Virus record (IMG/VR): IMGVR_UViG_3300025120_000092 | Span: 1-49,326 of that record | Length of the DNA stretch: 49,326 nucleotides | Origin: a virus | Reading direction: 5' to 3' (one strand) | In this document: piece after piece, positions 19,164 to 27,682 of the stretch | Layout of the letters: each line of letters begins with the position of its first letter | How positions within the stretch are numbered: the first letter of the stretch is position 1 | The notes under the pieces: model-generated | The model's database searches: none | Seen by the model: the letters and a program-made list of their open reading frames with translations, nothing else | What the model was told of the DNA's origin: nothing | Program-made: the position numbers and the translations under genes

Positions 19164-21390
19164 TGTTACAATCTCCCTCACAAAGACCATCATGGGCATT
19201 TTCTGCACTGAAGTAATAAATTTTCTTTTTGTCCCCAGTATAACCTTGTGTCAACTTCAATCCAAACAAAGTCAAATCAGTTTGATCAATAACAGATAAG
19301 TTTACGACTTGTCCAATAGAAGTCTGTGGACAGTAATCCCCGGTCGATGTTATGTGATAAGATCCAATAGGGTTTGGTGTATATCCTCTGGGATAATCTG
19401 TGCTGTCTTTGTTTGTGTTGACTCCAGGTCCAACTAAAGTATCAGCTTCTTTTTCATATGGTGGGTTATCAGGAATATCCGGAAGGCCATCTTCTTCCGC
19501 AAAATTAAACAAAGATCTATTCATCACTTCATTTAAGTTGTAAGCTCCTGTATAATCGTAAGTATATCCTCTCCCACCATAGTTCTTTTTAAGAACAAGG
19601 AAAGGAGAATATACATCATTATAAAAATCTAAAGTAAATCCTTCTGTGAATTTACCTCGCATTTCTTCGATTGTCAAATTACCAAATATTGCGGCTCGTA
19701 GGTTACTTGGAATGGAATCAAACACAGAGTCGTCCGAGCCTCTTATGTTTGCAATCCCATGCAAATCTTTTAAGATTAAATCTTCGCCGGTATTTACATT
19801 TTCCAGACCAGGAACTGTGATATTGTTAATTGTTCCTACCGAGGCACCATACCAGTCTAAAATTTCATCATCATCAGTTACTGCAAAGATAGGATCTGCG
19901 GTCAATCCCATGAAATTCAGAAGTTCTATCTTTGGTATTAACTCTATTTCTTTCCACTCATATCTAAAAATATTTTTTGCTATTGGATAATAGTCTGTTA
20001 TTAATACACTTTTCAATTCATCCTGATCATCAGCGATACAACAAACAGAATACTTGTAAATATTCCACTTCTCTTTTAAATCCCTTTTTCTTCTATATTC
20101 ATCCAACGCTTGGGAAACTGGTGCTTTTATTTCCCTTTTAATTTTCTTGAGAGTTTCTATATTTAACTCAGACATATCCAAATAGTTTTGCCAAAGTTCA
20201 TTTGGATATTCAGATGTCAGCCCTCTGATGTACTCCATATCAGAGTTTTCGTTGTATTTTCCTTTATCAGACCAACCCCAGATATCATCATAGTTTTTAT
20301 GAGCCTCAGTCTGAACCAATTCAAAATCATCCGGAATTAAGTGATATGATTCTAACTTTTTCCACTTTTCTTTATCTTCCTGATAATTATATTCATACGT
20401 TTTATATAAATACTTTTCATCATCGAATAAGAATCTAGCATATGGATCAAAATAATTTGGTTTGACTATTGTATATCTTCCAAGAAAAGCAGAGCGATCT
20501 GACATGTTTCTGGTAAATGACATACCAGAATCATCAACTAGCTTTTTGATTCTAAATGGATCTAGTTCATTAGAAGAAACTGAATATGAGTTTTTACCCG
20601 TTGACAACTGCTCGGCTTCCTCTCCCAATAAAGCCTCATGTGACTTATAGTGCCAACCATCAAAGTCTTGCCAAAAGAAATACAAACACGCATTTGGATT
20701 TTCTTTTCTAACAGAAAAGGAAGCGGCGTAGTTTATAAGCTCCATCAAGGCCATAGAAATAACAGGTTTTCTTTGTGGTAAAGAAAGGTTATTACCTCTA
20801 ATCCAAATTGAATTTTGTGTATCTTCTATTTCGAAAGGTTCATCAGAAAAATATTTACCCGCAAGATAATCAATAAGTCCCGGACTACCATCAGCATCAT
20901 TCCCTGCTATCTTACCCATGAATTCAGTATCACCAGCAAAAGGTATTTCTGATTCATAATATTTCACAGCTTGCTTTGATGAAAACTTTAATTGATAATA
21001 TCTAAGTTGTTGTCCACCGCTTGTTCTGGTTGTGGTTGTTGGACTCTGTAATTCAACGAACTCATAAACATAAAATGTAGCAGTTTTCCTTGCTTGAACA
21101 TCTTCAACTGCACTCTCAAAGTCAAGTTCTATTTTTTCATTACCAGTAAAGTTAAAATTATCAATGATATCACCTACACCCAATATGATCAAGTTTCCTG
21201 TCATACTGGGACTCAATAATGATTCTGATATAGACATACCACCAAATTGAGATGGTGAGCCTACTGCCAATTGAGCTTCCTGAACATCTTCACCAAGAAC
21301 ACCCATGGAAGAAATTTCATTTCCATTCAGGTCTTCTTTGATTATCTTAAGTTTGTGTATATTACAAGATTTATAATAAATATCAGCCAT
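19153..21390 (-). CDS. large baseplate hub protein (gp27-like N-terminal region)
   Basis: 745 residues. The N-terminus (YYKSCNIHKLKIIKEDLNG, QLAVGSPSQFGGMSISESLL, SMTGNLIILGVGDIIDNFNF, GNEKIELDFES) matches the start of phage hub proteins of the gp27/gpD type, where a beta-barrel first domain bears S-L/SMTG motifs. A long helical central part (residues ~330-450) and a C-terminal Cys-containing tail follow (DGLCEGDCNNGY). T4 gp27 is 391 residues, so extra domains are present. It overlaps gp53 upstream (shared base at 21390) and the smaller hub gene downstream. Confidence 0.65.
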   Translation of the reverse strand: MADIYYKSCNIHKLKIIKEDLNGNEISSMGVLGEDVQEAQLAVGSPSQFGGMSISESLLSPSMTGNLIILGVGDIIDNFNFTGNEKIELDFESAVEDVQARKTATFYVYEFVELQSPTTTTRTSGGQQLRYYQLKFSSKQAVKYYESEIPFAGDTEFMGKIAGNDADGSPGLIDYLAGKYFSDEPFEIEDTQNSIWIRGNNLSLPQRKPVISMALMELINYAASFSVRKENPNACLYFFWQDFDGWHYKSHEALLGEEAEQLSTGKNSYSVSSNELDPFRIKKLVDDSGMSFTRNMSDRSAFLGRYTIVKPNYFDPYARFLFDDEKYLYKTYEYNYQEDKEKWKKLESYHLIPDDFELVQTEAHKNYDDIWGWSDKGKYNENSDMEYIRGLTSEYPNELWQNYLDMSELNIETLKKIKREIKAPVSQALDEYRRKRDLKEKWNIYKYSVCCIADDQDELKSVLITDYYPIAKNIFRYEWKEIELIPKIELLNFMGLTADPIFAVTDDDEILDWYGASVGTINNITVPGLENVNTGEDLILKDLHGIANIRGSDDSVFDSIPSNLRAAIFGNLTIEEMRGKFTEGFTLDFYNDVYSPFLVLKKNYGGRGYTYDYTGAYNLNEVMNRSLFNFAEEDGLPDIPDNPPYEKEADTLVGPGVNTNKDSTDYPRGYTPNPIGSYHITSTGDYCPQTSIGQVVNLSVIDQTDLTLFGLKLTQGYTGDKKKIYYFSAENAHDGLCEGDCNNGY

Positions 21391-22301
21391 TATGCTATAA
21401 CCCTAGATCCTCTTCTGCTAGTTCCTCGGATCATATTAAAATATGCTTGTTTTATTTTAGGAATAAACTTTTTATTTGGAATTTTTAGTATTCTTTTAGA
21501 ATTATTAATCTTTTCTCTTTCGAACCGAAGAGAAGTCGTCGGAGGAGTAGTTTCATTATGAATGAATTTATACAAAGCAGTTTCAGTATTTAAATTATTA
21601 GAAAAATCAAACTGTTCTGTCACCGATCCAGCAGAATCTAATTTTCTATAAGGAGAAATTTCAATTCTACCACCATCCGTTAGAGTAATGAACTTCATCA
21701 ACATGTCTTTTTCTATTTGTTTTTTATATCTAACTTTAGAATCACCAGTACCATAAACTAAATCATATGTATTTGTTGTTAGGTTTTTTCTGTAAACATA
21801 AAGAAGAGGACTTGTTTTTAAATTATCTTCATTGGATGTATTTGTAAATTCTTCTTTTACAACTATTCTTCTAAACTTTTTGTCATAGTACTTTACAACA
21901 CCAGCTTCTTTCCATTTATCAGAAGAAAGCGCAGTATAAAATACAACAACATCACCTGATTTTATTTTATCCAAAACATCATCAAAGTAATAAGCGGTCC
22001 CCCGGAAATCTCTTTCCAATGAATTCTGTTCTTCATCGTAAGAAAGAGGAAAATCCTTATGTGAAATCATCTCATTAAAAAGACCTATCACAAAGAATGC
22101 CGAGTGATCCAAATATTCATTATATGCCAGTTTGTCCAAAGAATCAGATTCAATATACTGATGATTTTTGAAAGCAGAAAGATCCTTTTTAAAAGTCTCT
22201 GTGAATTTTGCTGTTCTAAAAATATCAACCACTTCAAAAACTTGATTATTTGGCATTGTGTATGATGTTTTGGGAAACTTTTTAAAGTAATTACTACTCA
22301 T
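21390..22301 (-). CDS. gp53: baseplate wedge protein gp53
   Basis: 303 residues. The N-terminal YFKKFPKTSY and VDIFRTAKFTETFKKD motifs are the gp53 family signature ('YF..FP...Y...DIFRR'). The middle contains a LysM-like segment (DKIKSGDVVVFYTALSSDKW). The C-terminus is very basic. T4 gp53 is 196 residues, so this is extended. gp53 strengthens wedge-wedge contacts in the baseplate. Start overlaps the stop of gp48 (22298-22301). Confidence 0.8.
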   Translation of the reverse strand: MSSNYFKKFPKTSYTMPNNQVFEVVDIFRTAKFTETFKKDLSAFKNHQYIESDSLDKLAYNEYLDHSAFFVIGLFNEMISHKDFPLSYDEEQNSLERDFRGTAYYFDDVLDKIKSGDVVVFYTALSSDKWKEAGVVKYYDKKFRRIVVKEEFTNTSNEDNLKTSPLLYVYRKNLTTNTYDLVYGTGDSKVRYKKQIEKDMLMKFITLTDGGRIEISPYRKLDSAGSVTEQFDFSNNLNTETALYKFIHNETTPPTTSLRFEREKINNSKRILKIPNKKFIPKIKQAYFNMIRGTSRRGSRVIA

Positions 22302-23206
22302 GATTGGAACGCCTCTGATCTGGTTTGAATTCCAGCACGAGGATTGGCCCCGCCTGATGTTTGTGATGCGTTAAACAGGATTGGTTCTATTTCCGTAAAC
22401 TTAACAACAAGTTCCGTTTTCATGGGATAGATATTGCCTTCCCCGTCTTCAGCCATAGACTTTGTGTCATTTACTACAGATACATCAGATATACCGCACA
22501 ATTTTGGAGTTCCTATAGTTTGTTCTGTTATATCAATTCCATTATCCCTCTTACATTCAATTGTCCACATGAAAGGAGCAAGAACTCTAGACAACGGACT
22601 CAATATATCTTTTTGTCCCAACGAATATGCTTCAAACGCAGAAGAAATATTAGAAATCGCCGTAACGTCGGCCCTACCTCGGGGAACTAATGACCACTTA
22701 AATGTAAAGTCTCTTTGTGTTGTGGATTTCCAAGTCATTTCTTGGGACATCATATTCCTTCTTGAAGTTGTCAGCTCACTGGTCTGATCCGAGACCGTAT
22801 TGATGGCAATCTTTCCGGCTTGTTTGGCGAGGGTTTGTACTGGAGACATTGCATCAATGACCACCGACCCCGCAGCGCCTTTTATTCCATTCCTAGCGTA
22901 GGCAGAACTTGTTCTATTAATTATTCCCATAGATTCGACTCCCTGACTAGCCGAGGCGGTGGCCGTTTTACTTATATTGTATGTCTTTGTGGAATCTTCT
23001 GGCTCATAATTGTTACCAGTACTTCTTGCTAAATCTTGTGGTAATGGTAGTCTGATCAGTGCGTAAACAGGAATTGCAGAAGGATTTCCCCTTGCTTGCG
23101 CTGTACCAGCATATTTTCTGCATGTAATATACATATAACTGTCAATCTCAGATGGAAGCTCTCTGTTTATGGCAGGATAGGCAAAATTTGGGTTAGATAC
23201 TGGCAT
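22298..23206 (-). CDS. gp48: baseplate tail-tube cap protein gp48
   Basis: 302 residues. It carries the gp48-type segment RNMMSQEMTWKSTTQRDFTF and KWSLVPRGRADVTAI and LAPFMWTIECKRDN, which fit the T4 tail cap family (gp48 sits on the hub and initiates the tube). A strong Shine-Dalgarno (AAGGAG) precedes the ATG. It is the first gene of the 23 kb minus-strand virion block and diverges from gp4 across a 36-bp interval with a symmetric promoter-like element. Confidence 0.8.
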   Translation of the reverse strand: MPVSNPNFAYPAINRELPSEIDSYMYITCRKYAGTAQARGNPSAIPVYALIRLPLPQDLARSTGNNYEPEDSTKTYNISKTATASASQGVESMGIINRTSSAYARNGIKGAAGSVVIDAMSPVQTLAKQAGKIAINTVSDQTSELTTSRRNMMSQEMTWKSTTQRDFTFKWSLVPRGRADVTAISNISSAFEAYSLGQKDILSPLSRVLAPFMWTIECKRDNGIDITEQTIGTPKLCGISDVSVVNDTKSMAEDGEGNIYPMKTELVVKFTEIEPILFNASQTSGGANPRAGIQTRSEAFQS

Positions 23207-23221
23207 TTTTTCTCCTTGGGC

Positions 23222-23238
23222 CTAACTATATATGTTAG
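23222..23238. promoter_or_regulatory. symmetric divergent late-promoter-like element between gp48 and gp4
   Basis: CTAAC and GTTAG flank an AT core TATATAT (CTAAC-7-GTTAG). Read on plus the core gives TATATATG, on minus CATATATA, each one or two bases from the T4 late -10 (TATAAATA). The whole intergenic gap is 36 bp. A start ~6-8 nt downstream on plus would fall only a few bases before the gp4 ATG (23243), which has no Shine-Dalgarno, so gp4 mRNA may be almost leaderless. Inference from spacing. Confidence 0.45.
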
Positions 23239-23242
23239 AACT

Positions 23243-23680
23243 ATGGCATATAAAACAAAATTTAATCCAATAAACACAAGCAAATACGCTGGAAATGTGA
23301 AAAACATCATTTGCAGATCTTTGTGGGAAAGAAAAGTCTGTAAATATTTAGATGAAAATAAAAATGTTTTACAATGGGGAAGTGAAGAGCTGATAATTCC
23401 ATATGTTTCACCAGTTGACAATAAAGCACATCGATACTATCCAGACTTTATAGCAGAAATAAGAACAAAAGACGGTGATGTAAAAACATTTGTTATAGAA
23501 GTCAAACCAGAAAAACAGACAAAAAAGCCACAAAAGAAGAAGAAGTCCAAAAGAACATTTTTATCAGAAGTAAAAACTTATGCGGTAAACGAAGCAAAAT
23601 GGATTGCCGCGACTAAATACTGTGAGGAAAAAGGTTGGCATTTTAAAATAGTAACAGAAAAAACCCTCAACATAAGGTAA
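23243..23680 (+). CDS. gp4: head completion protein gp4 (nuclease fold)
   Basis: 145 residues, like T4 gp4 (150). The ATG chosen begins MAYKTKFNPINTSKYAGN, which matches the family start 'KY.P.NP.KY.G'. The core has RSLWERKVCKYL, a TnsA/restriction-like fold signature, then EELIIPYVSPVDNKAHRYY with PDFIAEI and VIEVKPEKQT. The D and E-x-K pair of this region (PDF...EVK) fit a PD-(D/E)xK active site. The C-terminus is basic (KKPQKKKKSKR). In T4 gp4 is needed to finish filled heads before tail joining. Upstream in-frame sequence overlaps gp48 on the other strand and was excluded. Confidence 0.9.
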   Translation: MAYKTKFNPINTSKYAGNVKNIICRSLWERKVCKYLDENKNVLQWGSEELIIPYVSPVDNKAHRYYPDFIAEIRTKDGDVKTFVIEVKPEKQTKKPQKKKKSKRTFLSEVKTYAVNEAKWIAATKYCEEKGWHFKIVTEKTLNIR

Positions 23681-23683
23681 GAA

Positions 23684-24340
23684 ATGTCCTCACTATCAAA
23701 ATTAAAAACATTCTTTAGTACCACAGAACACCCTGCAAGAACTAACAAGTTTGAAGCAAGTTGGCGAGGACTCTCACGATCTGGAGATCTTGAAGATCCT
23801 AATGATCCTGTAGCAATAAAATCAGTATCGTTTCCGGGAATGACAGTTGAGTTTGATACTCAAGAATTTCAGGGTCTTAGAAGACAAATACCAAGAAAAA
23901 GAAATAACACACAGCAACTTTTGGTAACTTTTTGGCTTGGTAGTAAATTAACCTTATACGCACAAATATCAGACTGGATGAAGGCTGTAAGTGGTATAGA
24001 TGACAGTACGGGTACTAGTTATAGACCATCCAATAAAGTTCCATATATAAGCACTGATAACTTATATAATGATAAGATAAAAGATTGTTGGTTGTCTTTG
24101 CAACTTGAAGATATTTGGACGGGAAAAATCCCCATAGATGATGGAACCGTGACTGGGGATTTTCCAGCAATATTGTTTGTGGGTGAAGCATATCCAGTTG
24201 CTATTCAACCGATAAATCTTTCTATTGATCAACCAAATGAATTTGCAACCTTCGACGTTCTTTTTAACTATGTTGATATAAAATATCAGCCAGCAACAAG
24301 AGTGTCCTTTCCTAATTTTGGCGGATCGGCATTCGCATAA
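23684..24340 (+). CDS. tail-tube-fold protein (gp54-like tube initiator, or gp19 paralogue)
   Basis: 218 residues. The N-terminus NKFEASW followed by AIKSVSFPGMTVEFDTQEF and GLRRQIPRKRNNTQQLLVTF is the tail-tube-like pattern (gp19/gp54 share it). T4 gp19 is 163 and gp54 is 320 residues. Its location next to gp4 and the gp26-like chaperone favours gp54 or a tube paralogue rather than the main tube gene. It follows gp4 by only 3 nt and overlaps none of its neighbours; the Shine-Dalgarno is weak (GGTAAG). Confidence 0.65.
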   Translation: MSSLSKLKTFFSTTEHPARTNKFEASWRGLSRSGDLEDPNDPVAIKSVSFPGMTVEFDTQEFQGLRRQIPRKRNNTQQLLVTFWLGSKLTLYAQISDWMKAVSGIDDSTGTSYRPSNKVPYISTDNLYNDKIKDCWLSLQLEDIWTGKIPIDDGTVTGDFPAILFVGEAYPVAIQPINLSIDQPNEFATFDVLFNYVDIKYQPATRVSFPNFGGSAFA

Positions 24341-24356
24341 AACGGAGATTTAAACT

Positions 24357-25085
24357 ATGATTTCAGAATTACTAACACTTGATCTTCCTAAGTATCAAGT
24401 TGAAATTCCATCTAAGAAGAAAAAAACTTTTCTTAGACCCTTCTTGGTAAAAGAAGAAAAGGTTCTCCTCCAGGCTCAAGAGACCGGAGACGCAGCCTCT
24501 ATTCTCAAAGCTTTAGGAGAAATGATACAATGTTGCGTAGAAAATGTGGGGAATCCATATGAGTTACCACTATTTGATATCGAATATCTGTTTATAAAGT
24601 TAAGAGAAAAGTCTGTTGATGAAACAGTATCTCCTGCTATAATTTGCCCAGAATCAAACGAGAGAATTGAACTTAAAATAAACTTAGCAGATATTGAATT
24701 AAAAACAGAAGATGCACACACCAATAAAATAAAATTAAGTGAAACCGTTGAAGTCCATATGAAATATCCAACTCTGATGGATTATATCGATCTTCAAACA
24801 TTGGATGCAACATCTTCCGAAGTATTATACAAACTTATCGTCAAGTGTATAAACAAAATACAAACTCCAGAAGAACTAATAAGTGATGTCCAATCACTAA
24901 ATGAAACTGAAATAGAAGAGTTTGTAAACTCAATGACAAACTCACAGTTTGAATCTGTATTGAATTTCTTTGCAACTATGCCTAGATTAGAAAAAGAAGT
25001 TTCATATGAAACGAAAGATGGAAAAACCAAGAAAGTGCTGTTTAGAGGATTGTCTGATTTTTTTCTATTGCCCTCAGCCACATAA
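24357..25085 (+). CDS. gp26: baseplate hub chaperone gp26-like (T4_baseplate family), 0-frame product
   Basis: 242 residues. The N-terminus (LPKYQVEIPSKKKKTFLRPF and LVKEEKVLLQAQETGD) and the following FDIEYLFIKLREKSVDE and CPESNERIEL fit the T4 base plate hub family (gp26, a hub assembly factor, not kept in virion as a major part). A Shine-Dalgarno GGAG precedes the ATG. Near the 3' end there is a heptanucleotide T TTT TTT in the right phase for -1 frameshifting, after which the -1 frame is open to 25264. The 0-frame ends 7 codons later with a short tail (LLPSAT). It therefore looks like a chaperone with a frameshifted longer form, analogous to lambda gpG/gpGT. Confidence 0.75.
   Translation: MISELLTLDLPKYQVEIPSKKKKTFLRPFLVKEEKVLLQAQETGDAASILKALGEMIQCCVENVGNPYELPLFDIEYLFIKLREKSVDETVSPAIICPESNERIELKINLADIELKTEDAHTNKIKLSETVEVHMKYPTLMDYIDLQTLDATSSEVLYKLIVKCINKIQTPEELISDVQSLNETEIEEFVNSMTNSQFESVLNFFATMPRLEKEVSYETKDGKTKKVLFRGLSDFFLLPSAT
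25058..25064 (+). other. putative programmed -1 ribosomal frameshift site (T TTT TTT)
   Basis: Seven T in phase T_TTT_TTT (0-frame codons GAT TTT TTT CTA). A -1 slip continues as Ser-Ile-Ala-Leu-Ser-His and stays open for 66 codons. The fused product would be 302 residues. No strong downstream hairpin was seen, so stimulation would have to be weak or from elsewhere. Confidence 0.6.
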
Positions 25086-25120
25086 ATCTTCTCTACCATT
25101 ACAATATAAATTTTCAACTT

Positions 25121-25264
25121 ATGCACAACTTTAATTACACAAGAGGTGATCTGGAAAATTTACTATGTTGGGAAAGAGAGATTTTAGTGTCACAAGTGGG
25201 GGAAGTAATTCGAGCGGAAAATGAAAGACTTGAACAAATGATGGCCAAACAAAGAGGATTCTGA
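25121..25264 (+). CDS. -1 frame extension of gp26-like gene (gp51-like tail), or 47-aa separate gene
   Basis: From the first ATG the open frame gives 47 residues (MHNFNYTRGDLENLLCWERE then acidic/helical C-terminus). The frame is also open upstream, without stops, to the slippery site at 25058, encoding SIALSHINLLYHYNINFQL. That segment looks like coding sequence of the tail-assembly chaperone type ('LSH..L..YY..NF.LM') rather than leader. No Shine-Dalgarno precedes the ATG. A late-promoter-like TATAAATT lies at 25105-25112, 8 nt before the ATG, so an independent leaderless gene is the competing explanation. Most likely it is the C-terminal part of the frameshift product. Confidence 0.6.
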   Translation: MHNFNYTRGDLENLLCWEREILVSQVGEVIRAENERLEQMMAKQRGF

Positions 25265-25267
25265 TAA

Positions 25268-26776
25268 ATGGAAAATCACTTAGACTTTTTTAAAGAAAAA
25301 AAGAAATCTCGTTCGAATCAGGGCGATGGTGTTTTATTATCTGCCATATCAAATCTTAAAAAGGACAGAGTAAAAAAGTCTAATCTGAAAAAGAGTAACA
25401 TCAAAAAGACAAACGTAGCCAACATAGTAGAGGGAGATATATCTGATAATTATGTAATTCCAGATCAACAAACTCCACCTCCTGACTTTTATTCTGGTTC
25501 TGATTATAAAAAAAAAGAAGATCAGGTAACCAAAGAAACCGTAGATAAAAATTACATAACAAAAATAGTAAATGGAATAGTAAATAATAAATTTCATTCT
25601 GTAAAAAGTAATTATGTTGTAAAACAGCCACAGAATATTATTTACAATACGATAAAATCACCAGAGCAAAAGCTGTATAGAATGGATAAAAGAAATTTTA
25701 AAAATTCTCCAGCAGAACAAAAAATTTACAGACTAAATCAAAATAATGTTGTTGTATCACCAGAAGAAATGTTTAATCAGGCTCCACCTGTTAAATCGGT
25801 GAAGAATGGATCAACCAAATCTAATTTTACTAGATTACCAGAACAACGACTAAACACAGCAGAGCAGATATCAAACGAATCTAATTTTACTAGATTACCA
25901 GAACAACGACTAAACACAGCAGAGCAGATATCAAACGAATCTAATTTTACTAGATTACCAGAACAAAATTTAAATGAATTAGATAAAACAAAAGTAGATA
26001 ATCGGCTACAACAAAGTTTTAATTTAATACCAAACGAAACTGTAAAAACGGTCAAAACAGAAACTAATAAAGTCAAAAACTTTATATTAAATAAAAAATC
26101 TGTTATTAACTTTATTGACAATTCGTTTATGGAACCATTAAAAACCACCATGGTAAAAACCATAAACAATTTCAATACATTACCCGGCATGGAACTTGGT
26201 GGCATTGTCAAGACTCCGCAAACAGTTGTGGTTGCGGAAAAGGCTCCAGAAGCTGTCATACCTTTAGAAAAATATAATGAATTGATATCCAAACAAAGCA
26301 TGTTTGATATTGTTTTTAATAAAGATGCAAGAGAAGGTATGTTTAGAGAAGCTATCGAATCATATGCGAATGAAGTTAATATAAGACCAAATATCGAAAA
26401 TAAAAAACCTTTGGGTTTCTTTAAAGCAGAAGGTATAACAGGCGAAAATAAAAAACCAGAAAAACCTGAAATCGTCGATTCACCAAATTCTAATCAAATG
26501 GCAACACCAATTGCGATACAAGAAAAAAACAGAATAAATGATGAAATAAAAGTATCCAACCTCAAATTAGAATCACAAATCCAAGCCCAAGATATTTCTC
26601 GGAATATCGATCCCCAAACCAACCCTCTTCCCAATCCCTCTCTAGGACAAACTCAAGTAGTGGAGCAGGCAAACAGGGAAGCTATAACAGACGAGTCACG
26701 GAACGTTTCCGATCCCGTGACTCGTCTTATTACAAAAAGTTTTGACTCACCTAAGTGGCGTTCTGCACTGTATTAA
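25268..26776 (+). CDS. tape-measure-like or hub protein with internal 20-residue repeats
   Basis: 502 residues, Lys/Asn-rich and mostly disordered-looking. It contains two and a half copies of a 20-residue repeat (SNFTRLPEQRLNTAEQISNE) at about residues 184-233 from a 60-bp DNA repeat. The C-terminal third has GGIVKTPQTVVVAEKAPEAV and IPLEKYNEL at ~310-340, the pattern 'GGI...GEKGPEAVIPL' that closes many tape-measure proteins. In T4 the tape measure gp29 is 590 residues and lies beside hub-assembly genes; this gene directly follows the gp26-like chaperone. It converges with gp32, overlapping its 3' end by 4 nt. Confidence 0.55.
   Translation: MENHLDFFKEKKKSRSNQGDGVLLSAISNLKKDRVKKSNLKKSNIKKTNVANIVEGDISDNYVIPDQQTPPPDFYSGSDYKKKEDQVTKETVDKNYITKIVNGIVNNKFHSVKSNYVVKQPQNIIYNTIKSPEQKLYRMDKRNFKNSPAEQKIYRLNQNNVVVSPEEMFNQAPPVKSVKNGSTKSNFTRLPEQRLNTAEQISNESNFTRLPEQRLNTAEQISNESNFTRLPEQNLNELDKTKVDNRLQQSFNLIPNETVKTVKTETNKVKNFILNKKSVINFIDNSFMEPLKTTMVKTINNFNTLPGMELGGIVKTPQTVVVAEKAPEAVIPLEKYNELISKQSMFDIVFNKDAREGMFREAIESYANEVNIRPNIENKKPLGFFKAEGITGENKKPEKPEIVDSPNSNQMATPIAIQEKNRINDEIKVSNLKLESQIQAQDISRNIDPQTNPLPNPSLGQTQVVEQANREAITDESRNVSDPVTRLITKSFDSPKWRSALY
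25818..25966 (+). repeat. 60-bp in-frame tandem repeat (~2.5 copies)
   Basis: Copies begin at 25818, 25878 and 25938 (partial). They are identical over the shared part apart from the ends, so duplication is recent. The unit is 60 bp (20 codons), which keeps the reading frame. Located within the tape-measure-like gene. Confidence 0.95.
26689..26727. repeat. 13-bp perfect inverted repeat in the 3' end of the coding region
   Basis: AGACGAGTCACGG at 26689-26701 is followed by a 13-nt loop and CCGTGACTCGTCT at 26715-26727. It sits 50-90 bp before the convergent stop codons of the tape-measure-like gene and gp32. There is no T-tract in either direction. It could act as a bidirectional block to transcription or as a 3' stabilising stem; function inferred. 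Confidence 0.7.
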
Positions 26777-27669
26777 TTACCAGTCTCGTCCGCGAGCTTT
26801 TGGAAGTAATCCACAGCATCCATGTCTTCAGAAGTAGAAGACTCGCTCTCGGTTTCCTTCGAACCACTTGAAGAATCAACTGGAGCGGTCATCGTATCCA
26901 CCGTGGAATTGTTTACCTCGGTTGATCTGATATCTGCACCAATCACTTGACTCAGCTTAGCCTTAAGTTCATCATAAGACTTGAAGTTCGACGCTTCGGT
27001 GAAAGCAGTAAGACAATACTGCTTCTTCCACAGAGTCTCCAACCCATCGTCGTCACCGTTCATAAGTGGAGACGCAGAGTCAAACTCTGACTTATCATAG
27101 TTGATAAATCCTGCAACCTTTCGAACCTTCAGTTTAAAGTTCGCACCACCCCAAAAATCAAATGGGTTGATAGGATCTTCATCTTCAAATTCTGGTTGCA
27201 TCGCTTCTTGGATCTTGTCGAAGATCTTCTTTCCATACTTGTAGAGGAAAATTTTACCTTCGTTTTGTGGGTTTGCTGGATCGCTAACAATAAGAATGTT
27301 AGAGATATAATTCAGCTTTCTCTTTCGGGTCCTTGCAAGATCCTTATCAGACTCGATCCCACTGTTCCAGAGTTCAGAATTCATTTCTGACACTGGATCC
27401 TTCTCTCCAAGAGTGGTACGACTGTTCTCAATGAACCAACCACCCTTACCCTGAAATGCGTGCGAATAGAGCTTTGCCCAAGGAACGTCTTCTCCATCAG
27501 CAGCGGGGAGGAAACGAATTACGGCAAAACCATTACTCGACTTGTCTAATTCTGGTCGCCAGAATCGATCATCCTTGTAAGACTCAGACTTGTTGGTTGC
27601 TTCCAACTTCTTCGTCAAATCCTGTACACTCGATCTCGACTTACTCTTCATATCAGCAAAACTAGCCAT
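26773..27669 (-). CDS. gp32: single-stranded DNA-binding protein gp32
   Basis: 298 residues, like T4 gp32 (301). The start has a basic Lys/Ser/Arg-rich N-terminus (SKSRSSVQDLTKKLEATNKS), then DDRFWRPELDKSSNGFAVIR with FLPAADGEDVPWAKLYSHAF, the OB-fold core. The zinc cysteines of T4 gp32 are absent (GGWFIENSRTTLGEKDPVSE and MNSELWNSG), as in cyanophage homologues. The C-terminus is acidic and ends DYFQKLADETGN, used in T4 to recruit replication proteins. A consensus sigma70 promoter and two leader hairpins lie upstream. Confidence 0.93.
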   Translation of the reverse strand: MASFADMKSKSRSSVQDLTKKLEATNKSESYKDDRFWRPELDKSSNGFAVIRFLPAADGEDVPWAKLYSHAFQGKGGWFIENSRTTLGEKDPVSEMNSELWNSGIESDKDLARTRKRKLNYISNILIVSDPANPQNEGKIFLYKYGKKIFDKIQEAMQPEFEDEDPINPFDFWGGANFKLKVRKVAGFINYDKSEFDSASPLMNGDDDGLETLWKKQYCLTAFTEASNFKSYDELKAKLSQVIGADIRSTEVNNSTVDTMTAPVDSSSGSKETESESSTSEDMDAVDYFQKLADETGN

Positions 27670-27682
27670 ATTAGATCCTTTC

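Noticed and set aside
1-23206. Prophage or cellular genome segment.
   Set aside because: Gene order and density are those of a T4-like virion block, with late promoters and no integrase or host core genes.
25818-25966. 60-bp direct repeats as a CRISPR array.
   Set aside because: Repeats are contiguous without spacers, in frame, and encode a repeated peptide.
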